A stretch of DNA of 64,000 nucleotides from Opisthocomus hoazin (Eukaryota; Chordata; Aves; Opisthocomiformes; Opisthocomidae): contig NC_134418.1 of NCBI RefSeq assembly GCF_030867145.1, forward strand, positions 2,724,802 to 2,788,801. The letters run 5' to 3'. The translations under genes were made by a program, and so were the position numbers. Every line of letters starts with the position of its first letter. Position 1 is the stretch's first letter. The notes below the pieces were generated by a model. That model saw nothing but the letters and a program-made list of their open reading frames with translations, was not told the origin of the DNA and searched no databases. This document shows, piece by piece, positions 37,701 through 47,598 of the stretch.

Positions 37701-40700
37701 CAGCCTTCTCTTCTCCAGGCTATACAAGCCCAGCTCCCTCAGCCTTTCCTCGTAGGAGAGATGCTCCAGTCGCCTCCTCATCCTCGTAGCCCTCCACTGG
37801 ACTCTCTCCAGTTCACAGTTCAGACACTGCAGGTTGTTCTCTTAAGGGCCCTGCCTTCAAGTGTTGGCAGTGCTAGTGCTTGCTTGAGTTTCCTAAGCAG
37901 TTCAAATGCTATGTGAGATGCCTTCTTATCTGGCCATGGGACATCTGTTTAGACGTATCTGAAACTCCAGTAGGTCCCATGTCCTACCCAAAAGCCCTAT
38001 GTGGATGTCTTAACTATCCTACAATGTCCAACCACAGCTAGATGCCTATGTGTCAACAACTGACTCATCCCTAAAGAATTGGGTGCCAAATATCTGGCTG
38101 GCAGCACAATTTATAGAGTTTATGCAACCAAGCTAGCAGGGGACCCACATGCTGAATGATGCACCTACTTCCCTGCATGGCCCAGACAGTCCCACCAAGC
38201 CCACTGTGTGACTCAAAGCTGCTTTGACCTGGACAACACAAAAACCAAGACATGGTGGTCTGTGGTGAGAGCTGTATGTCACACACCTCTTGCTCCACAG
38301 GCTTCAGATCCAACCTCCTCCTGAGAATGGGTGCTGCAGCAGAGGAGGTGGCAGGAGCCCTGCTGATGGGTAGAGCATTTCATATCTGAGCCTTTGGGCA
38401 TTTCCCTTAATCTGAGGATGCACTCAGCTACATTTAGAGCTCAGCCTTTGAAGAGAGAGAAACTGGACCAGAGTGATTCCCTCTTTCAGCAAATCAGCCT
38501 AAAAATGAAGGCTTAGGTCTCTAGGGGAAGTTATTACCGAAGAGTCAGATAATGGCAAGACAGAATGAATTCCCTCGCTGCCTGCAACAGCTTTGCCCTC
38601 AAAAACCAGCTGCACACACCAGAAAACAAACGTTTCTCCCAAGACCGGACCTTTCTGGCAGTCCCAGAGGAAGCCTGTAAAACATTAACTACAGCACCTA
38701 TTCATGTCTTATCTCAAAGGCATAAAAGCTGCTTCTGGGTTTATTTTGGCGGCAGGAGAACAAAATGACACTCGCTCAAACTGGCTTAGCAACACCTACA
38801 GCAGCAAAGGATTTTGCAAATGTGCTCCCTTCTGTAAACACCTCCAGCGTGCCATTAATTATGTCCCTTTTTACCCCGGATAGCCGTGCTAACACGCTCC
38901 GTGTGGTGCTCTCTCTCCATCAGGTCACGCTACGCAGAGTTCCAGTTCAACTGCCAGCCGTCCCCGCAGGCTGCGAGCGGCTGCCGGAGGGAGAGCTACG
39001 CTGCCTGTCTGCTGGCGTACACAGGGATCATAGGTAAGGGGCTGCGGCCTTCCGCTGGGCTCGCTCCCACTCTCTGGGTGGGAAATGTCTCCTCGGGGTG
39101 GGAAACATCTCTTACTCTGGCCAGCTAAAAGCTGTGAGGACGGTAGGGTGGAGAGCTGTGACTGGGACCTCCAGGAGATGCTGGGCTTTTACTCCGCTGT
39201 GATTAGAGATGGAGCCTAAGCCATGAGCATGGAGTAACTTTAGGGTAGCTACGGCGAAGGGAGAAAAACCAATGCCCATGGGCTGCTGCAAGATCCCAGC
39301 TTCTCTTTCGGGTGGAAATAGATGGGCTGTGCCAGGGTGTCTGCTCTGTCACGGGTTCCCTGATGCCTGCACCAGTGATGCCACTGGAAATCACTATCCG
39401 CTGCCATCTTGATGCCTTCAGAGGATGTCAGATTGGGTTTTCAGATGCTGCAGAGACCCAGCTGGCAGCAGTTAGCACAAGCACAGCCAGAGTCCAAAGA
39501 GAAGTGCCAATGGCCGTTCGACCTGGTCCATCCTGATGGATGGGATAGATCGACAGCTTTCTGGGTCAAGATTTCATTCTGGTTTCATCCTTCCTTTGTT
39601 GTCCCTGACCATTCTGGGGATTGAGTTTGGCTTTTTCAATGACAGTACAGAAACCTTTACGCACACTTACATACAGTTTTTGAACATTATTAGGGAACTT
39701 GAGTTTCCACGAGCTGCCCACTCCTTGGACTGACAGCACGTTTTAATTGATTGAAGGCTTTGGTGGTGGTGGGGTGAACAAAAGGGTTGTGACTGCCCCT
39801 CTTCTCCTCCCTGGGAGAAAAACAGACCTGTGGCACCAGCACTTGAAGGGTTTTCTCGTGCTGCCATCACGGAGGGGCTCAGCTGAGGCTGTAAGCACAG
39901 CAACCCAAGAGAGAAGCAAGGAGGGAAATCATTGTCCCTTCTTGAAGTACCAGCCGTGCGGTAACACTTCTCCACCCTTCCCGGCAGGCAGCCCCATCAC
40001 ACCCAACTACATTGACAACTCAACTTCCAGCATAGCTCCCTGGTGCACATGCAACGCCAGCGGCAACCGGCAGGACGAGTGTGAGAGCTTTCTGCATCTC
40101 TTCACCGACAACATCTGTCTCCGTAAGTATCACCCAGCACATTGCTCCTCCAGCAGCATCACCTGCAAGCTAATGAGGCTTCTTGGGCATGTGGGTATGA
40201 AGATATCTTGGTCCTCAAAAGTCTATAGGTGTCCAGCTCTCTGTGCATTCGACACAGGAGCTCTGAAGACCCTTGGGTATGCATTAGGGTGATGGAGTCA
40301 AAGGAGACTGGAAAAGAGATGCGTGTGCTTTTCCTTGGAAATGTTGTCCTGACAATGCTTTTCTCCATCTCTTTTCCACACGAAGAAAATGCCATTCTGG
40401 CCTTTGGCAATGGGACCTACCTGAATGCAGCCGTGGCCCCATCCATCCCCCCCACCACACAGATGTACAAGCAGGAGCGAAATGCCAACAGAGCCGTGGC
40501 AACCCTCAGAGAGAACAGCTTCGAGCACCTCCAGCCCACCAAGGTAGGAGAGTGCTGAGCTGGCCCTAAGAGATGCTTGGCCATGTCTATACCTCCTCCA
40601 TGCCCTCCTCACCTCAGCTCCCTCTTCCATCTGCATCATTTCAGCCATGTGCAGATATCCAACCTCCCCTCCATCTCCTGGAGTCCCTGATTTACCTTCT

Positions 40701-43334
40701 TCTTCGTGCCCTGACATATTCCTCCCAAACATCAAGCACAGGGCTATATGCTCCTGTCCCTGACTCTGCCCTCCTGCCTCTTGGTCACCTCTTTTCTTTC
40801 ATGGATGCTACAGAGAGATACCTTTTTTTTTTAGAAGTCCTGGGAACATCCATGGGCTTTTCAGGAGTCTAGAAGGAGAGCCAGGAGCACTGGTTTGGCT
40901 CCTCACCCTCCTGTGGGGCAGCCGCATGGCTTCAGACAAGTGTTTCAGCTACCTGGGGCACAGATTCCTCTCTCGTGACATGAGGATCCTGGAGGTCGTA
41001 ACATAGAGGTTTAACCGACTAAGATTTTCTAAGCATTGGAAAATTTCACCTGAAAGGTTCTACTCATCAGCAAATTGTTAGTATCAAAATCATATTCAAC
41101 TGAAACTATTTTAAAACAAGTCACAGATTAATTTACTGATGATGGCAGTAGTAGGCATTAAATATTTTATTTTTAAATAAAAAGCAATGACCTTGATTTT
41201 CCACCCACCAGAGTAATTTTCAGATTGAATTATTTTACTGTTGAATAATTAACAGTGACCCTGATTTACTGAACATTCCGGTAACAGAAGCTGTCATTTA
41301 ACTAGATTCCAAGGGCTGAGCGTGGGCTTTGCAATGGGCTAGCTGGTATCTTCAGGGAGGTTCTACACACAGGGTTTTTTTAAGCCTCTTCTCTTTTTAT
41401 TTTGCTGGGAAAACATCTGATTCGCCTCCCTCCACTTTGTTTTCACAGAGCAGCAAGTTGGGAGGTGCAGAAATGTGGCCTCAGCTTCCCTCACTGCTTT
41501 GCAGGGCATCGGTGGCCATGCACAGCACAGGCGTACTCTCATCAGGCCATAAACTTGGCACCCAGATCTGGAGGAGCTGTTTCTAGTCAGTGCTCCTCAG
41601 ACCTTAGTGCAATCCAAATAGTGGCCTGAGGTCCACAACTTGCACTGAGAGCTTTATCCTGGAAGTGATGGAGAAGCTGTGAACCTCCCTCCTCACTGAC
41701 CATCCAGCCCAGACAGCCAACCGCTGCTGCCACCAGCAAGTGGGAAGCTGGAGAAAGTGATTGTAGTCAAGAATGGTCCTACTGTGTCACCAACCTCCAC
41801 GCAACAGCAGCACATCCCTCTGCTGATGTGGGAGTGCTGTTGGCACATGGGCCCCACTGATACTGCAAGAGAAACTGGGAAGCTGGGTCTTGACTTTGGA
41901 CTCAACTCTAAACCCAGGCCCTGTTCAATGTTTAATGAGGTTGGTGCCCCTGGACCTGAGAAGGAAAGCTATGATGGATAGATTAGTCAACCTGCTTCCC
42001 ACCTTCACAGTAGTTCAGACCTCTAAATTATCTCAGTTATCAACTAACGAAAATAGAAATCTCTAGTAAAGCAAATTTTCAGCCACAGATGTCAACACAT
42101 TGTAAAAGCAGAAGGGTGCCGTTTGTCTGCAGGGTGTAGGCACCCATGGTGGGAGTCAGTCGCACAAACATGTGCACTGTATCTTGGAGTAAGTCACCTG
42201 GCTCCCAGCTGCAGTTTGGTGAAGCGTCTTCTAGCCCCGTGGAGCTGTCTTCAGTACCCAAGGGACATCTCCACCTGGAGAGGCCACTGGGTCAAGCTGC
42301 TGGCCAGCAGTGGCTCCATGGGCTGCATGGATCTCCGTTGACCAGAGTGGGCATCCAGGCACCCACCTCACACAAAGACACCTCCAACCAGTGTCCAAAC
42401 CTGTGGGCTGCATGGCCAGTGCTGTGCCCATGAGTTGACCCTGCTGTATGCCACAGTGCTACCACCACCATCTCCAACAGAGCTAATCATAGAATCATAG
42501 GTTGGAAAAGACCTCTAAGATCATCATGTCCAACCATCCACCCAACACCACCATGCCTACCCAACCTTACCCTGAAGTGCCACATCTACATGTTTTTTGA
42601 ACACCTCCAGGGATGGGGACTCAACCACTTCCCTGGAAAGCCTATTCCAATGCCTGTAAACACTTTCAGTAAAGAAATTTTTCCTCATATCTAATCTAAA
42701 CCTCCCCTGATGCAACTTGAGGCCATTGCCTCTTGTCCTATTGCTAGTTGCCTGGGAGAAAAGACCAGCCCCTACTAGTTGCCTGGGAGAAGAGACCAAC
42801 CCCTACCTCACTACAACTTCCTTTCAGGTAGTTGTAGAGAGCAGTAAGGTGCTTCCTCAGCCCTCTCTTCTCCAGACTAAACAGCCCCAGTTCCTTCAGT
42901 CATTCCTCATAAGATTTGTTCTCCAGACCCTTCATCAGCCTCCTTGCCCTTCTCTGGACATGCTCCAGCAACTCAATGTCTTTCTTGTAGTGAGGGGCCC
43001 AAAACTGAACACAGTACTCACTAAGCTGACCACCAGACTAGAGCTGGGGTGTTGAGACTGGCCCTGGTCCATCTGCACATGCACAAACATGGGAAGGCTG
43101 CACGGTCCCCAGGCCCTAAATCCTCAGAGGGACCAAGGTTAGGAACAACCCCACTGCTCACCCTGTGCTGCCTCTTTTCTCTTGCAGGTGGCTGGAGAGG
43201 AGAGGCTCCTGCGGGGCTCCACTCGTCTGTCATCAGGGACCTCCAGCCCAGCAGCTCTCTCCCACTGGGCAGCCTCTCCACTGCAGATGTGGCTCCTCCA
43301 CGCTCTGGCTGTGCTGAGCCTCTTCGTGATGTGA
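28471..43334 (+). CDS. GFRA4: GDNF family receptor alpha-4 (GFRA4), exons 2-8; exon 1 not in view
   Basis: GPI-anchored cell-surface co-receptor of the GDNF family; GFRA proteins bind a dimeric ligand (persephin for GFRA4) and present it to the RET tyrosine kinase. The coding sequence joins 28471-28749, 31459-31539, 35028-35373, 38924-39033, 39988-40122, 40386-40543 and 43188-43334. All introns are GT-AG and every exon phase is compatible, giving about 417 residues plus a short missing N-terminus. Exon 2 carries cysteine-rich domain D1 (8 Cys, with [14 protein letters not shown]), exon 4 carries D2 (13 Cys, with [16 protein letters not shown]), and exons 5-6 carry D3 (with [10 protein letters not shown] and [10 protein letters not shown]). 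Exon 8 ends in a hydrophobic GPI-type tail ([19 protein letters not shown]). N-glycosylation sequons are NST and NAS in exon 6 and NGT in exon 7. Wording such as [25 protein letters not shown] linker and FGNGTYLN fits avian GFRA4 rather than GFRA1, 2 or 3. The upstream exon with the start and most of the signal peptide was not located. Confidence 0.95.
28750..31458 (+). other. GFRA4: GFRA4 intron 2
   Basis: A 2,709-bp phase-1 intron bounded by GTCAGT and CAACCCAG. No repeat copy is recognised except an A-run of 16 at 30,718-30,733. No coding content. Confidence 0.85.
30718..30733. repeat. Poly(A) run
   Basis: Sixteen consecutive A residues in GFRA4 intron 2, just after TCTAATAA. No CR1 sequence is attached. 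Confidence 0.8.
31459..31539 (+). CDS. GFRA4: GFRA4 exon 3: D1-D2 linker
   Basis: This 81-bp exon runs from an acceptor CAACCCAG ending at 31458 to a donor CGCAG/GTAGGT at 31539/31540. Its first two bases complete the Gly split from exon 2. It encodes [16 protein letters not shown] followed by [10 protein letters not shown], the spacer between the first and second cysteine-rich domains. The SSPYEP core is shared with GFRA1 and GFRA2. The last base is the first of a split Gly codon. Confidence 0.93.
31540..35027 (+). other. GFRA4: GFRA4 intron 3
   Basis: A 3,488-bp phase-1 intron bounded by GTAGGT and CCCACAG. No recognised repeats or nested genes. Confidence 0.85.
35028..35373 (+). CDS. GFRA4: GFRA4 exon 4: cysteine-rich domain D2 (ligand-binding)
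   Basis: This is the largest coding exon at 346 bp and is markedly GC-rich compared with the flanking introns. The acceptor is CCCACAG ending at 35027 and the donor is GCAG/GTAACG at 35373/35374. It encodes 114 whole codons with 13 cysteines: [15 protein letters not shown], the [19 protein letters not shown] motif, ELLFCPC and [19 protein letters not shown], ending at NYVC. In the family, D2 is the main ligand-contact domain and the RRR cluster is one of its most conserved parts. Open frames on the opposite strand here are GC-rich shadows. Confidence 0.96.
35374..38923 (+). other. GFRA4: GFRA4 intron 4
   Basis: A 3,550-bp phase-2 intron bounded by GTAACG and CTCCATCAG. It contains one CR1 copy in antisense orientation at 37,351-37,811. 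Otherwise unassigned. Confidence 0.85.
37351..37811 (-). mobile_element. CR1 LINE 3' fragment inside GFRA4 intron 4
   Basis: It begins with the reversed tail GAATCACAGAATCACAGAAT and the wording GGTTGGAAGGGACCTCTGTG. It runs through CAGCCTCCCTGGGCAGCCTG to TCCACTGGACTCTCTCCAG. The minus strand reads [20 protein letters not shown]. It is the same subfamily as the copies at 47.9, 60.9 and 63.7 kb, and little diverged from them. Confidence 0.93.
38924..39033 (+). CDS. GFRA4: GFRA4 exon 5: D3, first part
   Basis: This 110-bp exon has an acceptor CTCCATCAG ending at 38923 and a donor ATAG/GTAAGG at 39033/39034. The first base completes an Arg codon begun in exon 4. It encodes [20 protein letters not shown] followed by [16 protein letters not shown], matching the start of the third cysteine-rich domain of the family (SR.A.F...C and CL.AYTG/SGLIG in paralogues). 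Confidence 0.95.
39034..39987 (+). other. GFRA4: GFRA4 intron 5
   Basis: A 954-bp phase-1 intron bounded by GTAAGG and CCCGGCAG. No recognised repeats. Confidence 0.88.
39988..40122 (+). CDS. GFRA4: GFRA4 exon 6: D3, second part
   Basis: This 135-bp exon has an acceptor TTCCCGGCAG ending at 39987 and a donor CTCC/GTAAGT at 40122/40123. It encodes [19 protein letters not shown], then [19 protein letters not shown] and TDNICL. The TPNYID and WC.C..SGN motifs are hallmarks of GFRA domain 3. Two N-glycosylation sequons (NST and NAS) lie in it. The final base begins a Gln codon completed in exon 7. Confidence 0.95.
40386..40543 (+). CDS. GFRA4: GFRA4 exon 7: D3 end and stalk
   Basis: This 158-bp exon follows an unusual AAG acceptor (ACACGAAG ending at 40385) behind a good pyrimidine tract. 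The frame requires it: the last C of exon 6 plus AA gives Gln, followed by [13 protein letters not shown], the conserved end of domain 3. The rest is a threonine/proline/asparagine-containing stalk ending EHLQPTK, with donor AAG/GTAGGA at 40543/40544. If the intron is not removed, the frame stops after four more codons. Confidence 0.92.
42486..43023 (-). mobile_element. CR1 LINE 3' fragment inside GFRA4 intron 7
   Basis: The reversed tail ATCATAGAATCATAGGTTGG starts it. It continues through AACCTCCCCTGATGCAAC and AGTTCCTTCAGTCATTCCTC to CCCAAAACTGAACACAGTAC. It is the same subfamily as the copy at 3.6 kb. It carries an internal 31-bp tandem duplication. Confidence 0.92.
42745..42806. repeat. 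31-bp tandem duplication within the CR1 copy
   Basis: The unit starting TAGTTGCCTGGGAGAA and ending CCCCTAC occurs twice in a row with two or three differences. The related CR1 at 3.6 kb has it once. Confidence 0.85.
43188..43334 (+). CDS. GFRA4: GFRA4 exon 8: GPI-anchor signal and stop
   Basis: The acceptor is TTTCTCTTGCAG ending at 43187. It encodes 48 residues: [15 protein letters not shown], a Ser/Thr/Ala-rich stretch with small residues suitable for GPI attachment, and a C-terminal hydrophobic run ([12 protein letters not shown]). TGA is at 43332-43334. A small-residue region followed by a hydrophobic tail without a cytoplasmic part is the expected GPI-anchor signal. The exact attachment residue cannot be fixed by eye. 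Confidence 0.9.
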   Translation: MAGEERLLRGSTRLSSGTSSPAALSHWAASPLQMWLLHALAVLSLFVM

Positions 43335-46029
43335 AGCAGGGTGGGCACACGCCAGGCAGAGACTCTCTTTGTGTTGGTTTCTTTATAAAACAACCAGACC
43401 AGTAACTTTCTTGGGGGGAGGGGGGTGGAGGGAAGGGATGGGAAGCAGAGTTGAGTGTGTGGGCATCCCTTCTTCCTCCTCATCCCTCTGCCAATTTATT
43501 TGATTTTATACAATCAGCATCATCGACAACCAGCTCATTCTTGGTCCTGGCCACCTTTCCACTCCACAGACTGGTTGTTGTCTCTCCAGCTCTCTGCAGA
43601 TGGGGTTGGAGCCATGGACAATTCCATTGGAAAAGGTGAAGGAGAGAGTCGAGTCAAGAAATGAGAGATGCAAAGGAAACGCTTTTGCCTGCCCCAGCCA
43701 AGAGGGGAAAGAGTTTTGATGGATGAGCTGTCGGGAGGTTTCCTGAAGCCCTGACTCACGTTGGGGGGCTCTTGACAGGACACATCAAGCGATGTGGAGT
43801 TCAGACCCTCTCCAGGGTTGTTCAGGACCTGAAGGGCAGCCCACCTAGTTCAGACTAAGAAACCAGAGCACCAGTGAGAAACTGGCTGGTTTTGTTCACC
43901 GGCGAGGATCCTGAAACGCCTCTGGGGTGGACCAAGTAACCATGCTACAAACTGGCTGGCAGGGATTATCCAGCTGCTTGAAATCATGGCCAGTGTGCAG
44001 CCAGCATGCAGCTCCAAGCTGTCATCTAAGCCTCCTTTTTAGAGAAACATGTGTCATGTATTGATGGTCTTCAGGAAGAAACACGTGTGTTGTGTTTTGT
44101 TTATGGCTGGCTTTCTTCGCTTCCCAATCCTAGCATCTCTATTCACTGGTCCTGTAAAGTGTTTGGGGTAGGTATCTTTTTGTTGCATCCAAACAACCAG
44201 AGGCCAGTCTTGTCCCACTCCAGATTAACCTTTCTCCACGAGGGATGAACGCCTGTGGGCAGGACTTGATGTCAGCCCAAAGCAACCCATTCTCACATGC
44301 TATCTGTGCATCTGCTAGTCTCACAGGGAGGCACAAGGTCTTCAGTCAGGGGTTTTCGTTAGTTTACCTAGGAAGAGGTAGGATAGGAAAGGTTTGCTAG
44401 ATACCACCCTGGAGACAAATATCCAGCCAATTTTTGGAAAGGCCAAAGCCATGAATCATGTTGTAGTTGGGGAGTGGATTGCTACGGTTCCCCTCCTTGA
44501 AGAGCTGGTGGAGGCAATTGTTTGTGTCCAGGTTAGCACATGAAGGACATTGCCTCCTGCCAACTGCTAATTACTCAGCCGAGAGGTGGTTTAAGCAAAG
44601 GCTGGTGAGGTGACTGCTCCACTGAGCTGCGACCATAGTCCACCTGGAGAGTGAGGACAAATGTCTCTCTGGTCTCTCAGGGCACAAGGAGGCAGATGCG
44701 TGACCTTGGGCTACCTGAGCATTCAGGGATCTTCCCTAGAGGAGGTGAGCTGCGGACTCCCAGCGTCTTCTTGGGGGACAGAATGCCTCATTAGATCAAG
44801 CCAAGAAAGAAGACGGTAAGGAAGGGTGAGAAGATTTCCCAGGATAAATGCTTACCCAGGCTGACTGCTACAGGAGGCAAAGGAATAGCTCCAGATTCTC
44901 CCTGAGTATTTAGGCCTGGGCTTTGCAGCAGCCCATTTATTCCTTGGTTTGTGCTCCTTCAAGGAACTTCGTTAGTTCCTTAGCATTTGCATGCATAGAA
45001 AGGCTCAGCAGCAGCTGACGCAGCAAAATCCAGTGCTTTTTATTTACATTCCCTGCAGAAAACCTCTGATTTCTTTTTTGCTCCGTATTTTGCTGAGAAG
45101 CTGTAGCAACATTCTTGGGGTTTGGTCCAATATGAAACCACTCTTGTTGTCAGATGAACATCTGTGGATGTGTAAGACACTCACAGAAATCCTCCTGGCT
45201 GCATCCTATCCAAATTTCTGCTCCTCAAGGTCCTTGGGGCTGTGGCGTCTGGTTGTCCTAATCTGGGGCTGTGCAGAGGAACGTGCCAAGATCCAGACCT
45301 TGTGTGCAGGGGGCCACTCTGAGCTGAAATACGCACGTGAAATCTTCTCTGCCAAAAGGCTCAGCCAGATCAGAAAAGCAGGCAGGGAGGTAGTGCTACA
45401 GGCAGGAAAGTCCCTCACCTACCTTCAAAGTGCCACAGAAGTGCACTGAGTTACTGTGATCATCTACCCCTTACCCAGGACATCAGTGTCCTCTGAGAGA
45501 CCGTGCAGGCATCTGCGCACCAAGTGACACAACTACCAGCTGCCACTCTGCAAAACTTGTGTCCTCTGAGCCACAGGCGAGAAAGGGATTAAACCCTGAT
45601 GCTCAGCCCTGCAAAGGCAAGGAACTACCTCAACATCATGAGGGCATGCTGTCAATTGCCACCTTCTGCCGCTTTCCTTTCAAGTCCTGTAGTCATGCCC
45701 TGCTCTACACATCTGGCCCCAGCAAGCTGGGTCTCCACCAGCCTATAATTTTCTTGCATGGGCTGAGCTTCTGCATAGGATAGGCGTGCAAGTGGCAGCT
45801 GCTTTCCAGGAGTACCCACTCCTGATGTCTCTCACGGCACACTCCTGCATCTCTTGTAACTCTCTGGTGGCGTTGTTGAAATGCCACCCTGCCCTTTCCT
45901 TCTCCTATTGACAGCCAGCAAGAGATGGACTTTTTCTAGGTGGTCAGGATGCCTGGCAACCCCACTTCAGGTCTCCCTTGGGACTGGTATGCTGTGAAAA
46001 ATCAATCTGGAGAATCCTATGCATAGACT

Positions 46030-46240
46030 ATCGGAGATGGAGGAGACCTCCAGAGGTTACCTAGTCCATCACCATGTCCCACAGCAGGACCAATGGTCTG
46101 TTTACACTTTCTGGTAGATTTATCTTAAACAGTTTTTAACAATTCCAATGAGAGACATCATCATCTTCCCTGGATTTATATCTTGCTTTAAAGACTCCTT
46201 AGGATGTTGTCTCTAAGCATCACAGGCCAATGAGACCCTT
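46030..46240 (-). repeat. Possible ancient CR1-like fragment
   Basis: The plus strand reads GATGGAGGAGACCTCCAGAG then GTTACCTAGTCCATCACC, close to antisense CR1 3' wording (GGAAGGGACCTC..GAGGTCATCTAGTCCA). It continues with a plausible AACAGTTTTTAACAATTCCA segment. It is heavily diverged. Confidence 0.5.
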
Positions 46241-46471
46241 CATTCCCATTGCAGTGTCTTCTCAAGCCCTCAGATTTGGGAGGACGGCAGATGAACAGCT
46301 AAAAGTGCCCCAAGGCTGTGGAAGGTGACAGCCAACTACCATGGATCATATCACAGAGGCATTGCATGAGAAGGTCAAACAACCATGGCAATTATCTGCT
46401 GGAAGCCCTGAAAAAATTGCGCAGTGAGTTAGTGCAAATGGGTGCCTGCTAGAGGAGTTTCCTCACCACAT

Positions 46472-46513
46472 CCTTGGGTTTCTTCCCCACGCCCTTGGGT
46501 TTCCTCCCCACGC
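46472..46513. repeat. 21-bp tandem duplication
   Basis: CCTTGGGTTTCTTCCCCACG(C) is followed directly by a second copy differing by one base, then by a partial third start (CCTTGATTG). Confidence 0.85.
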
Positions 46514-47486
46514 CCTTGATTGAGGGACCTCAAAAGCACGTGCAGACTTGAGGTTGCAGGTCTGAAAATTCATTGCCGGTCCTCAGAATTTGTCCTGGGC
46601 TGTGAGTTTGGAAACGGCCATCTTCAAGCGCGGTCCCAGGTCAGGTTCTGTTCTCCCATGGGTTCCCCATAGCCTGGGGGTGCTTCAAAATGAAGTCAGC
46701 AAGGCCCACAGCAACGAGTCTCTTGCCCAGCAGGGAAGAGCCAGGGTGGGCAGATGGACCGTCCTGTTGCGCAGAATTAAAACAAAAGGTGATCCAAAAA
46801 CCTGCATGACTTTTTCCTGATCATTTCACCCTTTTTGCCAATATTTAATGTCAATTCCTCCCTCCAACCCTGTTCCTCAATCGATCTTTGCAAAAAAAAG
46901 GATGGCTTTCGAGCAGTCCTTCTGGAGGCAGGAAACCCGATTCCATTCCCCCACCCACCCACAGAGACACACGTACACCGGCCATTTCTTCTGCTTTGTG
47001 ATAAGACAGTAATTTTTTTTTGATGAAATTTCATCTCTGTTGAACTCTGCGAAGTGAACCGCGGATCTTCATTTTTAAGCCTCTTGACTAATCACCAAAG
47101 TAACAGCAGCTGCTTGTAAAGGCAAAGGACTGAGCGAGCCGAGAGAGAGAGAGCAGGGGAGACATTTTTTTTAGGAATTACTCCATACCTGGGGACTTTC
47201 GTAAGCACAAAGAAGAGTCATGGGAAAAAAAAAAAATAGAAAAAAACAGAACCAGCCAAACTTTCTGTAGCCACCGAACTCTCTTTTTTCAGCTGCTCAA
47301 GCACCGTTCCCGGTGGTTTGGCGGTCCTGAAAGCCCGTAAAATATTGTATATGTCCAAACACCACATTGCTGTCAAAGCAAGAGCGTGAGCGGGGAAGGA
47401 GGCACTGCGCGGGGAGCCGGTCTTGGAGCAATAACCCCATGGGTAGCAGGGGGATGCTAAAGGCTGCGTGCGCAGACGTGCGTGAG

Positions 47487-47504
47487 TGTACGCGCGTGCA
47501 CGCG
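47487..47504. repeat. Alternating purine-pyrimidine tract
   Basis: Eighteen bases of strict alternation (TGTACGCGCGTGCACGCG), preceded by TGCGTGCGCAGACGTGCGTG. A GC-rich alternation of this kind is a candidate Z-DNA former. Confidence 0.7.
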
Positions 47505-47592
47505 GGGGACGATGGTTGATGTCTGCCTACGCTACTGGGGTCTAACCCGTACTTCTCTCTTCTGTACATGTCAGTATTCAAACATATCCATG

Positions 47593-47598
47593 AATAAA
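47593..47598 (+). terminator. GFRA4: Possible poly(A) signal for a long GFRA4 3' UTR
   Basis: A canonical AATAAA lies 4.26 kb after the GFRA4 stop and is followed by a T/C-rich stretch. I see no AATAAA closer to the stop on this strand; ATTAAA variants occur at about 45588 and 46776. Which of these, if any, ends the transcript cannot be decided by eye. Confidence 0.25.

Larger units (their letters stand above)
40544..43187 (+). other. GFRA4: GFRA4 intron 7 with in-frame stop at its start
   Basis: A 2,644-bp phase-0 intron bounded by GTAGGA and CTCTTGCAG. Reading through the donor gives Val-Gly-Glu-Cys-stop (TGA at 40556-40558). It contains an AT-rich block at about 41,080-41,270 and an antisense CR1 at 42,486-43,023. 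Confidence 0.85.

Noticed and set aside
37085..37916. Overlapping plus-strand frames of about 197-199 codons
   Set aside because: They cross an antisense CR1 copy within GFRA4 intron 4, and the similar frames recur at the other CR1 copies.
28471..43334. Assignment to GFRA1, GFRA2 or GFRA3
   Set aside because: GFRA3 is much more divergent in D2. GFRA1 and GFRA2 differ in the D1-D2 linker (here [12 protein letters not shown]) and in the stalk. Adjacency to ATRN matches GFRA4.
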